NCBI GenBank assembly: GCA_036845725.1
Contig: DAIUDK010000007.1
Location: forward strand, 7,377-71,376
From: DSWT01 sp036845725
Lineage (GTDB): Bacteria > Chloroflexota > Anaerolineae > B4-G1 > SLSP01
Direction: 5' to 3'
Length of the DNA: 64,000 bases
Below the pieces are notes generated by a model. The model saw nothing but the letters and a program-made list of their open reading frames with translations. It searched no databases and was not told the DNA's origin. Position 1 is the first letter of the stretch; each line of letters begins with the position of its first letter. Positions 27,157 to 35,391 of the stretch are shown one piece after another. The position numbers and the translations under genes were made by a program.

Positions 27157-28623
27157 ATGATAGATTTAACCATTCATCCTGAAGGTCTGGAACACGCGGT
27201 CAAACGCGCGCGCGAGCGCAATATCATCATCCCCACGTTCGCGCAGCAGAAGAATCCGGCGTTGATTCCCGACACAATCAAGGCCGAACTTGCCAATATC
27301 GGCCTGTGGGACATCATGCCGCGCAACCTGTTCCGCATCACGTGGAAGAACGCGCCGACGGCGCACGGCGGCGGCTTTGGCGGTGTGAATTACATCGAGT
27401 TGCCCCCCGAACTGACGGGTGTGGAAGCGCGCATCATCGCGCTGGTGGGCAAGTGGTTCCCCACGGGCGCGCACAAGGTCGGCGCGGCGTTTGGCTGCCT
27501 CGTCCCGCGCCTGGTGACGGGCCAGTTCGATCCGACGAAGCAGAAGGCCGTCTGGCCCTCCACCGGCAACTACTGCCGGGGCGGCGCGTACGACTCGGCG
27601 CTGCTGGCCTGCGATTCTATCGCTATCCTGCCGGAAGGGATGAGCCGCGAGCGCTTCGAGTGGCTACGCACCGTCTCAGGCGAGGTGATTGCCACGCCCG
27701 GCTCGGAATCCAACGTGAAAGAAATCTTCGACAAGTGCCACGAACTGACCCGCGAGCGCGGCGACGACATCTTCATCTTCAACCAGTTCGAGGAGTTCGG
27801 CAACTACCTCTGGCACTACGAAATCACGGGCCACGCGATGGAGGAAGTGCTGGCAGAGGCATCGAGGCCAGGCGACCGTTACGCGGGCATCGTCTCCAAC
27901 ACCGGCTCCGGCGGTACAATTGCGTGCGCCGATTACCTGAAACAGCTCTATCCCACCAGTAAGGCCGTCGCCAGCGAGGCGCTGCAATGCCCCACCCTGC
28001 TGCGCAACGGCTTTGGCGGACATCGCATCGAGGGCATCGGCGACAAGCACGTCCCGTGGATCCACAATCTCAGGAACACCGATGTCGTCACCGCGATCGA
28101 CGACCAGGCGACGATCGACCTGATCCGTTTGTTCAACGAACCGGCAGGGCATGCGTATCTCAAGAAACGCGGCGTCCCGGCGGACGTGGTGGAACAACTG
28201 GATTTGATGGGCATTTCCAGCGTGGCGAACGTGCTAGGCGCGATCAAGATGGCGAAGTGGTACGAACTCACCGACAAAGACGTCATCCTCACCGTGTGGA
28301 CAGACTCGATGGAACTGTACGAAAGCCGTCTCCGCGAGCTGCGCGAGGCGCACGGCGACTACACCGAACTCGATGCCGCCGCCGATTACGAACGCTACCT
28401 GCTCGGTGAATCCACCGACAATATGGAGGAGTTGACCTATCCCGACCGCAAGCGCGTCCACAACCTCAAGTACTACACCTGGGTCGAGCAGCAGGGCAAG
28501 ACCTACGAGGAGATCCAGCGCCAGTGGTACCAGGACGATTACTGGACGAGCTTCCAAACGCAGATCGGCGAGATGGACGCCCTGATCGAGGACTTCAACG
28601 CGCGGGTGGGATTGCTAAAATAA
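27157..28623 (+). CDS. PLP-dependent lyase of the tryptophan-synthase-beta fold, specific reaction unknown
   Basis: 488 residues, fold-type II PLP enzyme. The probable PLP lysine sits in WFPTGAHKVGAAFG, which mirrors the GAHK of TrpB. The substrate/phosphate loop is STGNYCRGGAYDSALLA and the glycine-rich PLP-phosphate loop SNTGSGGTIACADYL. Unlike TrpB it has long N- and C-terminal additions and lacks the TrpA-contact region. Its neighbours are amino-acid permeases upstream and a xanthine-dehydrogenase-type operon downstream, so I infer an ammonia-lyase or desulfhydrase-like step on an amino acid. ATG at 27157 with GGAGG at 27144-27148. A heptamer-repeat terminator follows. Confidence 0.75.
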   Translation: MIDLTIHPEGLEHAVKRARERNIIIPTFAQQKNPALIPDTIKAELANIGLWDIMPRNLFRITWKNAPTAHGGGFGGVNYIELPPELTGVEARIIALVGKWFPTGAHKVGAAFGCLVPRLVTGQFDPTKQKAVWPSTGNYCRGGAYDSALLACDSIAILPEGMSRERFEWLRTVSGEVIATPGSESNVKEIFDKCHELTRERGDDIFIFNQFEEFGNYLWHYEITGHAMEEVLAEASRPGDRYAGIVSNTGSGGTIACADYLKQLYPTSKAVASEALQCPTLLRNGFGGHRIEGIGDKHVPWIHNLRNTDVVTAIDDQATIDLIRLFNEPAGHAYLKKRGVPADVVEQLDLMGISSVANVLGAIKMAKWYELTDKDVILTVWTDSMELYESRLRELREAHGDYTELDAAADYERYLLGESTDNMEELTYPDRKRVHNLKYYTWVEQQGKTYEEIQRQWYQDDYWTSFQTQIGEMDALIEDFNARVGLLK

Positions 28624-28668
28624 CCTGTGTTGTTTGCACGCCACGCAGGAATGTGTATACTTAAATCA

Positions 28669-28715
28669 GTCAAGCGTCAAACGTCAAAACTGTAGCTTGG
28701 CGTTTGACGCTTTTT
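28669..28715 (+). terminator. Intrinsic terminator built from heptamer repeats
   Basis: Heptads GTCAAGC, GTCAAAC, GTCAAAA (28669-28689). AAGCGTCAAACG (28672-28683) pairs perfectly with CGTTTGACGCTT (28701-28712), followed by TTTG. It ends the PLP enzyme unit and shows that a heptamer array can serve as a terminator. Confidence 0.85.
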
Positions 28716-28787
28716 GTTGGGCGAATCCTTGCCCGGGCCGGTATCTGACCGCGTCCGCGCAGACCATAATTGATGCGTGAGGTGTGT

Positions 28788-29723
28788 ATGAATCCACAAT
28801 TTTCCGTTGTCGCGCCGGTCTACAACGAGGAACAACTCGTCGAGAAATTCTATCAGCGCGTCCGTGACGTGATGGAGGGCCTGGGCGAACCCTGGGAGCT
28901 GGTGCTCATCAACGACGGCTGCCGCGACAAGTCGCCGGAGCTGATGGATGCGCTCCACGCGCAAGACCCGGAGCACGTCGTCATCCTCCATTTTGCGCGG
29001 AACTTCGGCCACCAGATCGCCATTACCGCCGGGATGGACCACGCGCGCGGTGACGCTGTCGTCGTCATCGACTCCGACCTGCAAGACCCGCCGGAGGTCA
29101 TCCCCGATCTAATCGCCAAGTGGCGCGAAGGGTACGAAGTCGTCTACGCCGTGCGCGCCGAACGCGAGGGCGAGACGTGGTTCAAGCTTTTCACCGCGCG
29201 GCTGTTCTACCGCATCATCCAGGCGCTCACGGACGTCGTCATCCCGATGGAGGCCGGGGATTTTCGCTTGCTGGATCGCAACGCGCTCGAAGCCCTCAAA
29301 CGGATGCGCGAGCGCCACCGCTTTGTGCGCGCGATGGTCTCGTGGATCGGCTTCCGGCAGATCGGCGTACCGTACAAGCGTCACGCCCGCACTGCCGGTG
29401 AGACGAAGTACCCGTTCAAGAAGATGTTCCGCCTGGCCCTGGACGCGATCACCGGTTTCTCGATCTTCCCGCTCAAACTGGCGCAGTGGTTTGGCGTGGT
29501 GGCGGTGGGCGTAGGTGTCCTGCTGGCGCTCGTCCTATTCATCATCCGGCTTGGCGGCTCCGCGCCATTGGCCGGACAGGGACTCACCGCCAGCTTGGTG
29601 CTCTTTATGGGCGGCGTGCAGTTGCTCGGAATCGGCATCCTCGGCGAATATATCGGCCGCATCTACGACGAAATCCGCGACCGTCCGCTCTACATCGTGC
29701 GAGAAATCAAAAGACAAGAATGA
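28788..29723 (+). CDS. DPM1/GtrB-type family 2 glycosyltransferase with two C-terminal membrane helices
   Basis: 311 residues. GT-A fold with SVVAPVYNEEQLVEKFYQRV, VLINDGCRDKSPELM, and DSDLQDPPEVI (metal-binding acidic residues), then PMEAGDFRLLDRNALEAL and KYPFKKMFRLALDAI. Two membrane helices at about 230-255 and 268-292 give the topology of polyprenyl-phosphate sugar transferases such as GtrB/DPM1, which load sugar from a nucleotide donor onto the lipid carrier. ATG at 28788 is chosen (GAGGT five bases upstream). It sits in the catabolic region with no glycan genes nearby, so it looks like an insertion into the cluster. Its TGA falls inside the repeat that follows. Confidence 0.88.
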   Translation: MNPQFSVVAPVYNEEQLVEKFYQRVRDVMEGLGEPWELVLINDGCRDKSPELMDALHAQDPEHVVILHFARNFGHQIAITAGMDHARGDAVVVIDSDLQDPPEVIPDLIAKWREGYEVVYAVRAEREGETWFKLFTARLFYRIIQALTDVVIPMEAGDFRLLDRNALEALKRMRERHRFVRAMVSWIGFRQIGVPYKRHARTAGETKYPFKKMFRLALDAITGFSIFPLKLAQWFGVVAVGVGVLLALVLFIIRLGGSAPLAGQGLTASLVLFMGGVQLLGIGILGEYIGRIYDEIRDRPLYIVREIKRQE

Positions 29724-29836
29724 GCGAATGGAGAATGAGCGAATCAAGAATGAACGAATGGAGAATCAGCGAATGGCAAAGCCGAATTCGTTGATTCGCT
29801 GATTCTTTCATTCGCCATTCACCATTTGCCATTTAA
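29718..29836. repeat. Degenerate GAATGAGCG-type repeat with long hairpin
   Basis: The gap is filled by repeated GAATGAGCGAATGG / GAATCAAGAATGAACG phrases, then their complements (GATTCGCTGATTC, CATTCGCCATTC, ACCATTTGCCATT). AGAATCAGCGAAT (29761-29773) pairs perfectly with ATTCGCTGATTCT (29793-29805), followed by TTC. The stop codon of the upstream glycosyltransferase is the TGA of GAATGAGCG. Confidence 0.7.
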
Positions 29837-29851
29837 AACTCGAGGTTACCT

Positions 29852-31282
29852 ATGGCTCTTTGGGACGTTTACTACACTGTAACGAATCTGGATGATGCCG
29901 TCCGGCTGCTGCGCGAGCACAAAGAGAAGGCGCGGATTATGGCCGGCGGCACAGACCTGATCGTGGAGATGCAAAACAAGGCGCGCACACCCTCGGTGCT
30001 CATTGATGTGACGCGCGTGGCCGGCCTGGATGAAATCCGCCTGGGCCACGACGGCCTCATCCACATCGGGCCGATGGTGACGCACGCGCAGGCCGCTGCG
30101 TCGCCGTTGCTCCAGGAACAGGCGCTGCCGCTGGCGCAGGCGTGCTGGTGGGTGGGCGCGCCCGCGCTTCGTAATCGCGGCACCATCGTGGGAAACCTCG
30201 TCACCGCGTCTCCTGCCAACGACACGATCACCGCCCTGCGCGCGCTGCGGGCGCGGCTCCTCTTGCGCAGCGCCCGAGGCGACCGGACGGTGGCCATCGC
30301 CGATTACTACACCGGCGTCCGCCGCACGTTGATGGAGCCGGATGAGATGGTCATTGACCTGATGTTCGTTCCGTTGACTGCCAACCAACGCGGCGTGTAC
30401 CTCAAGCTGGGACTGCGCCGCATCTTGGCGATTGCCGTGACGAACGTCGCTATCGTGTTGACTCTGGACGAAGGCCAAAACGTCAACGGCGCGCGGATTG
30501 CCCTGGGTAGCGTCGCGCCGACGATCATCCGCACGCCGGAGGCCGAAGCCGCTCTGAAAGGTGCGCCGCTCGACGCCGAACGCATCGTGGAGGCAGCCCG
30601 GTTGGCGGCGCAGGCGGCACGGCCCATCGATGACGTGCGCGGCTCGGCGTGGTTCCGCACCGAGGAAGTAAGCGCGCTCGTCCAACGGGGCCTGGAAGCA
30701 ATTCTCGCGAACGATCTCCGCCTGGGCCTGCCCGAACCCGATGCCATGGTCAAGCTATGGGGCAAAACCAAACGCCCGCCCAAGCTGCGCGGCCCGATGA
30801 TCGCCCACCACACCGGCGGCGACGAACCGATCCAGTGCGTCGTCAATGGCGAGAACGTCTCCGTGCATGGCGCGAACGGCAAGACGCTGCTCCACATGCT
30901 GCGCGACGACCTGGGATTGACCGGTGCGAAACCCGGCTGCGAGGAGGGCGAATGTGGCGCGTGCACCGTCTGGCTCGACGGCATGGCGACGCTCGCCTGT
31001 CTCACGCCCGCTCCGCGCGCCCATGGCGCAAGTATCATCACCGTCGAAGGTCTCGACAAAGACGGAGAATTGCATCCGGTGCAGCAGGCCTTTATCGACG
31101 AGGACGCCGTCCAATGCGGCTACTGCACGCCCGGCTTTGTGATGAGCGCCGCCAAGCTGTTGGAAGAGATGCCGCATCCTACCCGTGAGCAGATCAAGAC
31201 CGCGCTGAGCGGAAATCTCTGCCGCTGCACCGGCTATTACAAGATCATCCGCGCTGTGGAGAAGGCAGCTGAAAAACGATGA
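29852..31282 (+). CDS. Xanthine-dehydrogenase-type fused FAD-binding and [2Fe-2S] subunit
   Basis: 476 residues, a fusion of two subunits usually encoded apart. Residues 1-285 are the FAD-binding (medium) subunit: ARIMAGGTDLIVEM, GAPALRNRGTIVGNLVTASPANDT. Residues 320-476 are the iron-sulfur (small) subunit with all eight cysteines: GCEEGECGACTVW plus the following C for the plant-type cluster, and QCGYCTPGFVM with NLCRCTGYY for the second. It passes electrons from the molybdenum site of the partner at 33018 to FAD and an acceptor. Its stop overlaps the next start (ATGA), so the operon is translationally coupled. The fusion order is FAD then Fe-S, opposite to eukaryotic XDH. Confidence 0.9.
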   Translation: MALWDVYYTVTNLDDAVRLLREHKEKARIMAGGTDLIVEMQNKARTPSVLIDVTRVAGLDEIRLGHDGLIHIGPMVTHAQAAASPLLQEQALPLAQACWWVGAPALRNRGTIVGNLVTASPANDTITALRALRARLLLRSARGDRTVAIADYYTGVRRTLMEPDEMVIDLMFVPLTANQRGVYLKLGLRRILAIAVTNVAIVLTLDEGQNVNGARIALGSVAPTIIRTPEAEAALKGAPLDAERIVEAARLAAQAARPIDDVRGSAWFRTEEVSALVQRGLEAILANDLRLGLPEPDAMVKLWGKTKRPPKLRGPMIAHHTGGDEPIQCVVNGENVSVHGANGKTLLHMLRDDLGLTGAKPGCEEGECGACTVWLDGMATLACLTPAPRAHGASIITVEGLDKDGELHPVQQAFIDEDAVQCGYCTPGFVMSAAKLLEEMPHPTREQIKTALSGNLCRCTGYYKIIRAVEKAAEKR

Positions 31283-33021
31283 AACGCCGCATTCCCAAGA
31301 AGGGCACCGATCAGATCACGCTCTATGCCCGCACGTATTACTCGCTGCTGCGCACCACCGACGCGGTGCAGATTCGTACCCTGGAAGAAACGCATATTGC
31401 AATGAAATCCCTGCTGCACACTGCGGCGGGGAAGCAGAAGCCGGACATGTCCGCCTTCATCTACGGCAGCCTGCGCTTGCCGCGTTGCATCTTCGACACC
31501 CGCTTGGTCCTGATGGGACAGAGCGAGGAGGTCTTCCGGCGACGCGGCTATCCTGACGTCGAGTCCTGGCAGCACGTCGCGGCGAAAGCTCGGCGGCGGC
31601 CTATGTTCTTCGATGGGAAGGAGACCCTGGCGGCCTACATTGCCAGCATCTCCGACGTGGACGATATCGTGCCAACGCTGACGGCGTTCCAGATCGAGTG
31701 GAACAAGATGCACGATTTGATCGGCTTGCAGGCAGGGTTGGGACAGCGTCTGTGCGAGTGGGCGGTAAAGCAAACAAATCCGGATGCGCCCTCCGATACG
31801 GCCTTAATGGAGGAAACACGCCAGGTGCTGCAACTGTCGCCGCGCGATTGGCGACGACTCAGTCAGGTCTGGGAACACGATTTCCCGGAGCTTTTGTGTC
31901 GCATCGCGAATCACCGCAAGCGGATGGCGGTCAGCCTCCTCGCCGGTTCGCACATCGCCTACCGCCGCGCCACGCAGCAATGGTGGAATCGGGTCAACGA
32001 ACACATTGATTTCGACCTCTCGGAACGACCCACGTACTTCGTCTCCAGCAACACCCACAGCCTGGTCAATATGCTCACAGGATTCGCTCTGCGCCACGAG
32101 GATCGTGTATTGGCCCACCTGGAATCGGGCGTGGACCCTGTCTTGAGCGCGGAAGCGGAACGTATCCGCCGCCGCGAAGTGCCGAGCAACTGGGCGAATT
32201 TCCTGTACTACGTGATGAAGAACTACCTCGGCACCAAAGAGGGCGCGGATTTGCGCTCGGCGCGCAAATCTTATGAAACGGCCCACGGTATGACGCGCGT
32301 CTCCAGCCAGCACACGTTCGACCTTGAAGTCCAGGTGATTGAGCTAGGACGGTTGCAGCCTGAAGACGTCGATCCGCGCCTGCAAGATCTGCCCCTGGAG
32401 CAATTGCGCGACAGCCGGGCCGTGATCCTCAACATCGACTACCCGCTGGGCTTCGCGGCCTACCACTTGCTCACGCGTCTGGCCGTCAACATCGGTGAGC
32501 TGCGGGGCGCTTACGTCATCGGCAAGGCGGCCACCCTCAATGGCCGCATCGGCGATGTGCTCATTCCCAACGTCATCTACGACGAGCATTCCCAAAACAC
32601 GTACATGTTCGGCAACGTCTTCACCGCCAGCGACGTTTCGCCCTACCTGGTCTACGGCGACGTGTTGGACAACCAGCGCGCTATTGCTGTGTGGGGCACA
32701 TTCTTGCAGAACCGGGCCTACATGGAAGGCTTTCTCGACGCCGGATACACCGATGTCGAAATGGAAGCCGGCCCGTACCTCTCCGCGCTGTATGAATTCA
32801 TCCGCCCCCGCCGCTATCCTATCAACGAGATCGTCAACCTATACCGCGTCCCCTTCGAAATCGGCGTCCTGCATTACGCTTCGGATACCCCGATGAGCAA
32901 GGGCAGGAATCTCGGCGCGCAGAGCATGTCGTATTTTGGGATGGACCCCACCTACGCCAGCACCGTCGCCGTGCTGCGGCGGATTTTGCAGTTGGAGGGT
33001 GGGAAGAAGGAGACACTATGA
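31279..33021 (+). CDS. DUF6909-like protein with a nucleoside-phosphorylase-like C-terminal half
   Basis: 580 residues, cytoplasmic. I do not recognise the N-terminal 330 beyond a likely conserved family (DUF6909-like): a helical domain with PDMSAFIYGSLRLPRCIFDTRLVL. The C-terminal half (about 370-560) has motifs like the PNP/UDP phosphorylase superfamily: VIGKAATLNGRIGDVLIPNVI (compare GxIGDVVIP) and TDVEMEAGPYLSALYEF (compare VEMEAAA, which holds the ribose). Set between two xanthine-dehydrogenase subunit genes with ATGA overlaps on both sides, it may release or bind a purine base for oxidation. This is inference from short motifs; there is no experimental function known to me. Confidence 0.6.
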   Translation: MKRRIPKKGTDQITLYARTYYSLLRTTDAVQIRTLEETHIAMKSLLHTAAGKQKPDMSAFIYGSLRLPRCIFDTRLVLMGQSEEVFRRRGYPDVESWQHVAAKARRRPMFFDGKETLAAYIASISDVDDIVPTLTAFQIEWNKMHDLIGLQAGLGQRLCEWAVKQTNPDAPSDTALMEETRQVLQLSPRDWRRLSQVWEHDFPELLCRIANHRKRMAVSLLAGSHIAYRRATQQWWNRVNEHIDFDLSERPTYFVSSNTHSLVNMLTGFALRHEDRVLAHLESGVDPVLSAEAERIRRREVPSNWANFLYYVMKNYLGTKEGADLRSARKSYETAHGMTRVSSQHTFDLEVQVIELGRLQPEDVDPRLQDLPLEQLRDSRAVILNIDYPLGFAAYHLLTRLAVNIGELRGAYVIGKAATLNGRIGDVLIPNVIYDEHSQNTYMFGNVFTASDVSPYLVYGDVLDNQRAIAVWGTFLQNRAYMEGFLDAGYTDVEMEAGPYLSALYEFIRPRRYPINEIVNLYRVPFEIGVLHYASDTPMSKGRNLGAQSMSYFGMDPTYASTVAVLRRILQLEGGKKETL

Positions 33022-35339
33022 AATATAACGTCGTCGGCCAATCCGTTCCACGCATTGACGCCCGCGCGAAGGTGACGGGCGACGCGCCGTATCCCGGCGA
33101 TTTCGTGATGGACGGAATGCTGTACATGAAGCTGCTGTTCGCCGGACGGCCCCATGCGCGCGTGCTGCGCGTCGATACGACGGTGGCGGAGGCGCTGCCC
33201 GGTGTCGTCGCGGTGTTCACGTCGCTGGATGTGCCGGTGAATGAGTACGGGTTGCAATATGCCGACCAGCCGGTGCTGGTTGGACCTCCCCTCCCTTCCG
33301 TCCCCCCCATAGGGGGGGAGACAGTCCCCACCAGTGGGGGAAAACCAGTCTCCCCTAGTGGCGCAGAACCAGTCCCCCCCCCCTCGGGGGGGATTAAGGG
33401 GGGGCGCGACGTCGTGCGCTTTATCGGCGACCAAATCGCCGCCGTCGTCGCGGAGACGGAGGAGATTGCCGCCCGCGCGGTGGGACTGCTCGCCGTCGAA
33501 TACGAAGACCTGCCCGTCATCTCCGACCCGCGCGACGCGCTCAAGCCGGATGCGCCGCGCCTGCACCCGTCCTACCCCGGCATCGACATCCACCCGGAAC
33601 TGGTCTTCGATGGCAACGTCGCCTCCCGCCACCGCATCAACCACGGCGACGTGGACGCGGCGCTGGAACAGGCCGCCGTCGTCGTCGAGGCTGAGTATGA
33701 GATTCCCGGTCAGGAGCACGCCTACTTGCAGCCGGAGGCCGGTCTGGGCTACATCGACGAAGAAGGCCGTGTGACGGTCATCGTCGCCGGGCAGTGGACG
33801 CATGAGGACCAGGCGCAGATCGCGCACGCGCTGGCGCTGCCGGAAGAGCAGGTGCGCGTGATCTACCCCGCGATTGGCGGCGCGTTCGGCGGGCGCGAGG
33901 ATATGTCCGTGCAAATCGTGCTGGCGCTGGCGGCGTATCGCCTGCAACGCCCGGTGAAAATCGTATGGAGTCGCCGGGAGTCTATCGTGGGACATCACAA
34001 GCGTCACCGCGTCTTCGCCCGCGCGCGCTGGGCCGCCGCCGAGGATGGGACGCTGCTGGCGGCGGAAACGGAAGTCATCGCCGATGCTGGGGCCTACGTC
34101 TACACGACAAACAAGGTGATGGGCAACTTGCTGTTGACTGTCAACGGGCCGTACCGCATCCCCAACGTTAAAACTGAAGTGCTCGGCGTCTACACCAACA
34201 ATATCCCCGGCGGCGCGTTTCGCGGATTTGGCGCGCCGCAGGGCAACTTCATCGCCGAATCGCAGATGAACAAGCTGGCCGAGGCGCTGTATCTGGACCC
34301 GGTGGAGTTTCGCCTGCGCAACCTGATCCGCAGCGGCGAGCCGATGCCCTGGGGGCGGCCCTTGTCCGATGACGCGCGGGGTTTGCAACAGTCCCTTATT
34401 GCGGTGGCGGAAGCTTTGGGCTGGGAACGGGATAACGACGGTTGGCGTGCCCCCAAAACTGAACACGGGCACGGCGTCGGGGTCGCCCTGGGGTTCAAAA
34501 ATATCGGTTATTCGTTTGGTTACCAGGAGAACGCCTGGGCGGCTGTTGAATTGTGCGGCACGACGGAGATTGAGAAAGCTATTGTCTACGCAGCCAGCTC
34601 CGACGTCGGCCAGGGAACACGCACCGTTATCTGCCAGATGGCGGCGGAGGCGCTGGCGCTGCCCTTCGAGAAGGTGCGGCTGGAGGGAATGGACACGGCG
34701 ATTACCGGCAGCGCGGGATCGTGCTCGGCCTCGCGGATGACGTTTATGATCGGCAACGCGGTGCGCGGCGCGGCGGCAGCAGCATTGGAGAAATGGCGCG
34801 CCGAGGAACGCCCCGCCAAAGCGGAATACACCTATCTCGCGCCCAAAACCACGCAGATCGACGCGCAGACCGGCTACGGCGATCCTAACTTCGCCTACGG
34901 CTATGTCGCCATTGCCGCCGAAGTCGTCGTCGATATGTTGACTGGCGTGTGTACGTATCCCAAAATTGCCTGCGCCAACGATGTGGGGCAGGCGATCAAC
35001 CCGCGTCTGTTGGAGGGGCAGATTGAGGGCGGCGTCATCCAGGCGCTCGGGTGGGCCACCACCGAGCATTTCATCGAGCGTGATGGCTATCCGCTGACCA
35101 GCACGCTCAGTACGTACCTGATCCCCACCATCGAGGATATCCCGCAGCGCCTTATCCCAATCATCATCGAAAACGCGGAACAGAACGGGCCGTGGGGCGC
35201 ACGCGGCATGGCCGAGATGCCCTTTATCGCCGTGGCTTCCGCTCTGCAGCACGCCCTGCGCAACGCGACCGGCGTGTGGCATAACCGCTTCCCGTTTACC
35301 ACGGAGCGCGTCCTGCGCGGATTGAAAGGCAAGGAGTAG
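33018..35339 (+). CDS. Xanthine-dehydrogenase-type molybdopterin-binding catalytic subunit
   Basis: 773 residues of the molybdenum hydroxylase large subunit. Domain 1 starts GQSVPRIDARAKVTGDAPYPGDF; domain 2 carries GGAFGGREDMSVQ, GGAFRGFGAPQGNF, SSDVGQGTRTVICQMAAE, GSAGSCSASRMTF and, near the end, NGPWGARGMAEMP where the glutamate general base is expected. It hydroxylates a purine or related heterocycle; the exact substrate is open. Residues about 90-128 are an extra, Pro/Gly-rich stretch (PLPSVPPIGGETVPTSGG...), encoded by a G/C-tract repeat inserted in frame between DQPVLVGP and DVVRFIGD. It is last in the three-gene coupled operon, and its TAG lies in a heptad repeat. Confidence 0.92.
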   Translation: MKYNVVGQSVPRIDARAKVTGDAPYPGDFVMDGMLYMKLLFAGRPHARVLRVDTTVAEALPGVVAVFTSLDVPVNEYGLQYADQPVLVGPPLPSVPPIGGETVPTSGGKPVSPSGAEPVPPPSGGIKGGRDVVRFIGDQIAAVVAETEEIAARAVGLLAVEYEDLPVISDPRDALKPDAPRLHPSYPGIDIHPELVFDGNVASRHRINHGDVDAALEQAAVVVEAEYEIPGQEHAYLQPEAGLGYIDEEGRVTVIVAGQWTHEDQAQIAHALALPEEQVRVIYPAIGGAFGGREDMSVQIVLALAAYRLQRPVKIVWSRRESIVGHHKRHRVFARARWAAAEDGTLLAAETEVIADAGAYVYTTNKVMGNLLLTVNGPYRIPNVKTEVLGVYTNNIPGGAFRGFGAPQGNFIAESQMNKLAEALYLDPVEFRLRNLIRSGEPMPWGRPLSDDARGLQQSLIAVAEALGWERDNDGWRAPKTEHGHGVGVALGFKNIGYSFGYQENAWAAVELCGTTEIEKAIVYAASSDVGQGTRTVICQMAAEALALPFEKVRLEGMDTAITGSAGSCSASRMTFMIGNAVRGAAAAALEKWRAEERPAKAEYTYLAPKTTQIDAQTGYGDPNFAYGYVAIAAEVVVDMLTGVCTYPKIACANDVGQAINPRLLEGQIEGGVIQALGWATTEHFIERDGYPLTSTLSTYLIPTIEDIPQRLIPIIIENAEQNGPWGARGMAEMPFIAVASALQHALRNATGVWHNRFPFTTERVLRGLKGKE
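33286..33403 (+). repeat. In-frame 24-bp tandem repeat with C/G-tract palindromes inside the XDH catalytic gene
   Basis: Three units start at 33323, 33347 and 33371 (AGTCCCCACCAG..., AGTCTCCCCTAG..., AGTCCCCCCCCC...), period exactly 24, coding an octapeptide of the form VPTSGGKP / VSPSGAEP / VPPPSGGI. Flanks are palindromic (CCCCCCATAGGGGGG at about 33303-33317; CCCCCCTCGGGGGGG). Base composition and homopolymer runs differ sharply from the surrounding gene, which suggests an inserted repeat element that kept the frame. Confidence 0.75.
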
Positions 35340-35388
35340 GAAGTAAGGAGTAAGAAAATCGATCTTTCCTACTCCCTACTCCATACTC
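35333..35388. repeat. Heptamer repeat with inverted copy between the XDH operon and nadD
   Basis: Left arm GGAGTAG, GAAGTAA, GGAGTAA (35333-35353); right arm CCTACTC, CCTACTC, CATACTC (35368-35388). The arms are near complements and can fold. The left arm supplies the TAG stop of the upstream gene (35337-35339); the right arm ends three bases before the nadD start codon. Confidence 0.75.
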
Positions 35389-35391
35389 CTA

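Noticed and set aside
32952..35282. A 776-codon open frame on the minus strand opposite the XDH catalytic gene
   Set aside because: The plus strand has unmistakable molybdenum-hydroxylase motifs; the minus frame has no known domain and is rich in Arg/His/Gln, as expected of an antisense shadow in GC-rich DNA.
35333..35388. Attachment site or IS end beside nadD
   Set aside because: Inverted heptads alone, with no integrase or transposase and no target duplication.
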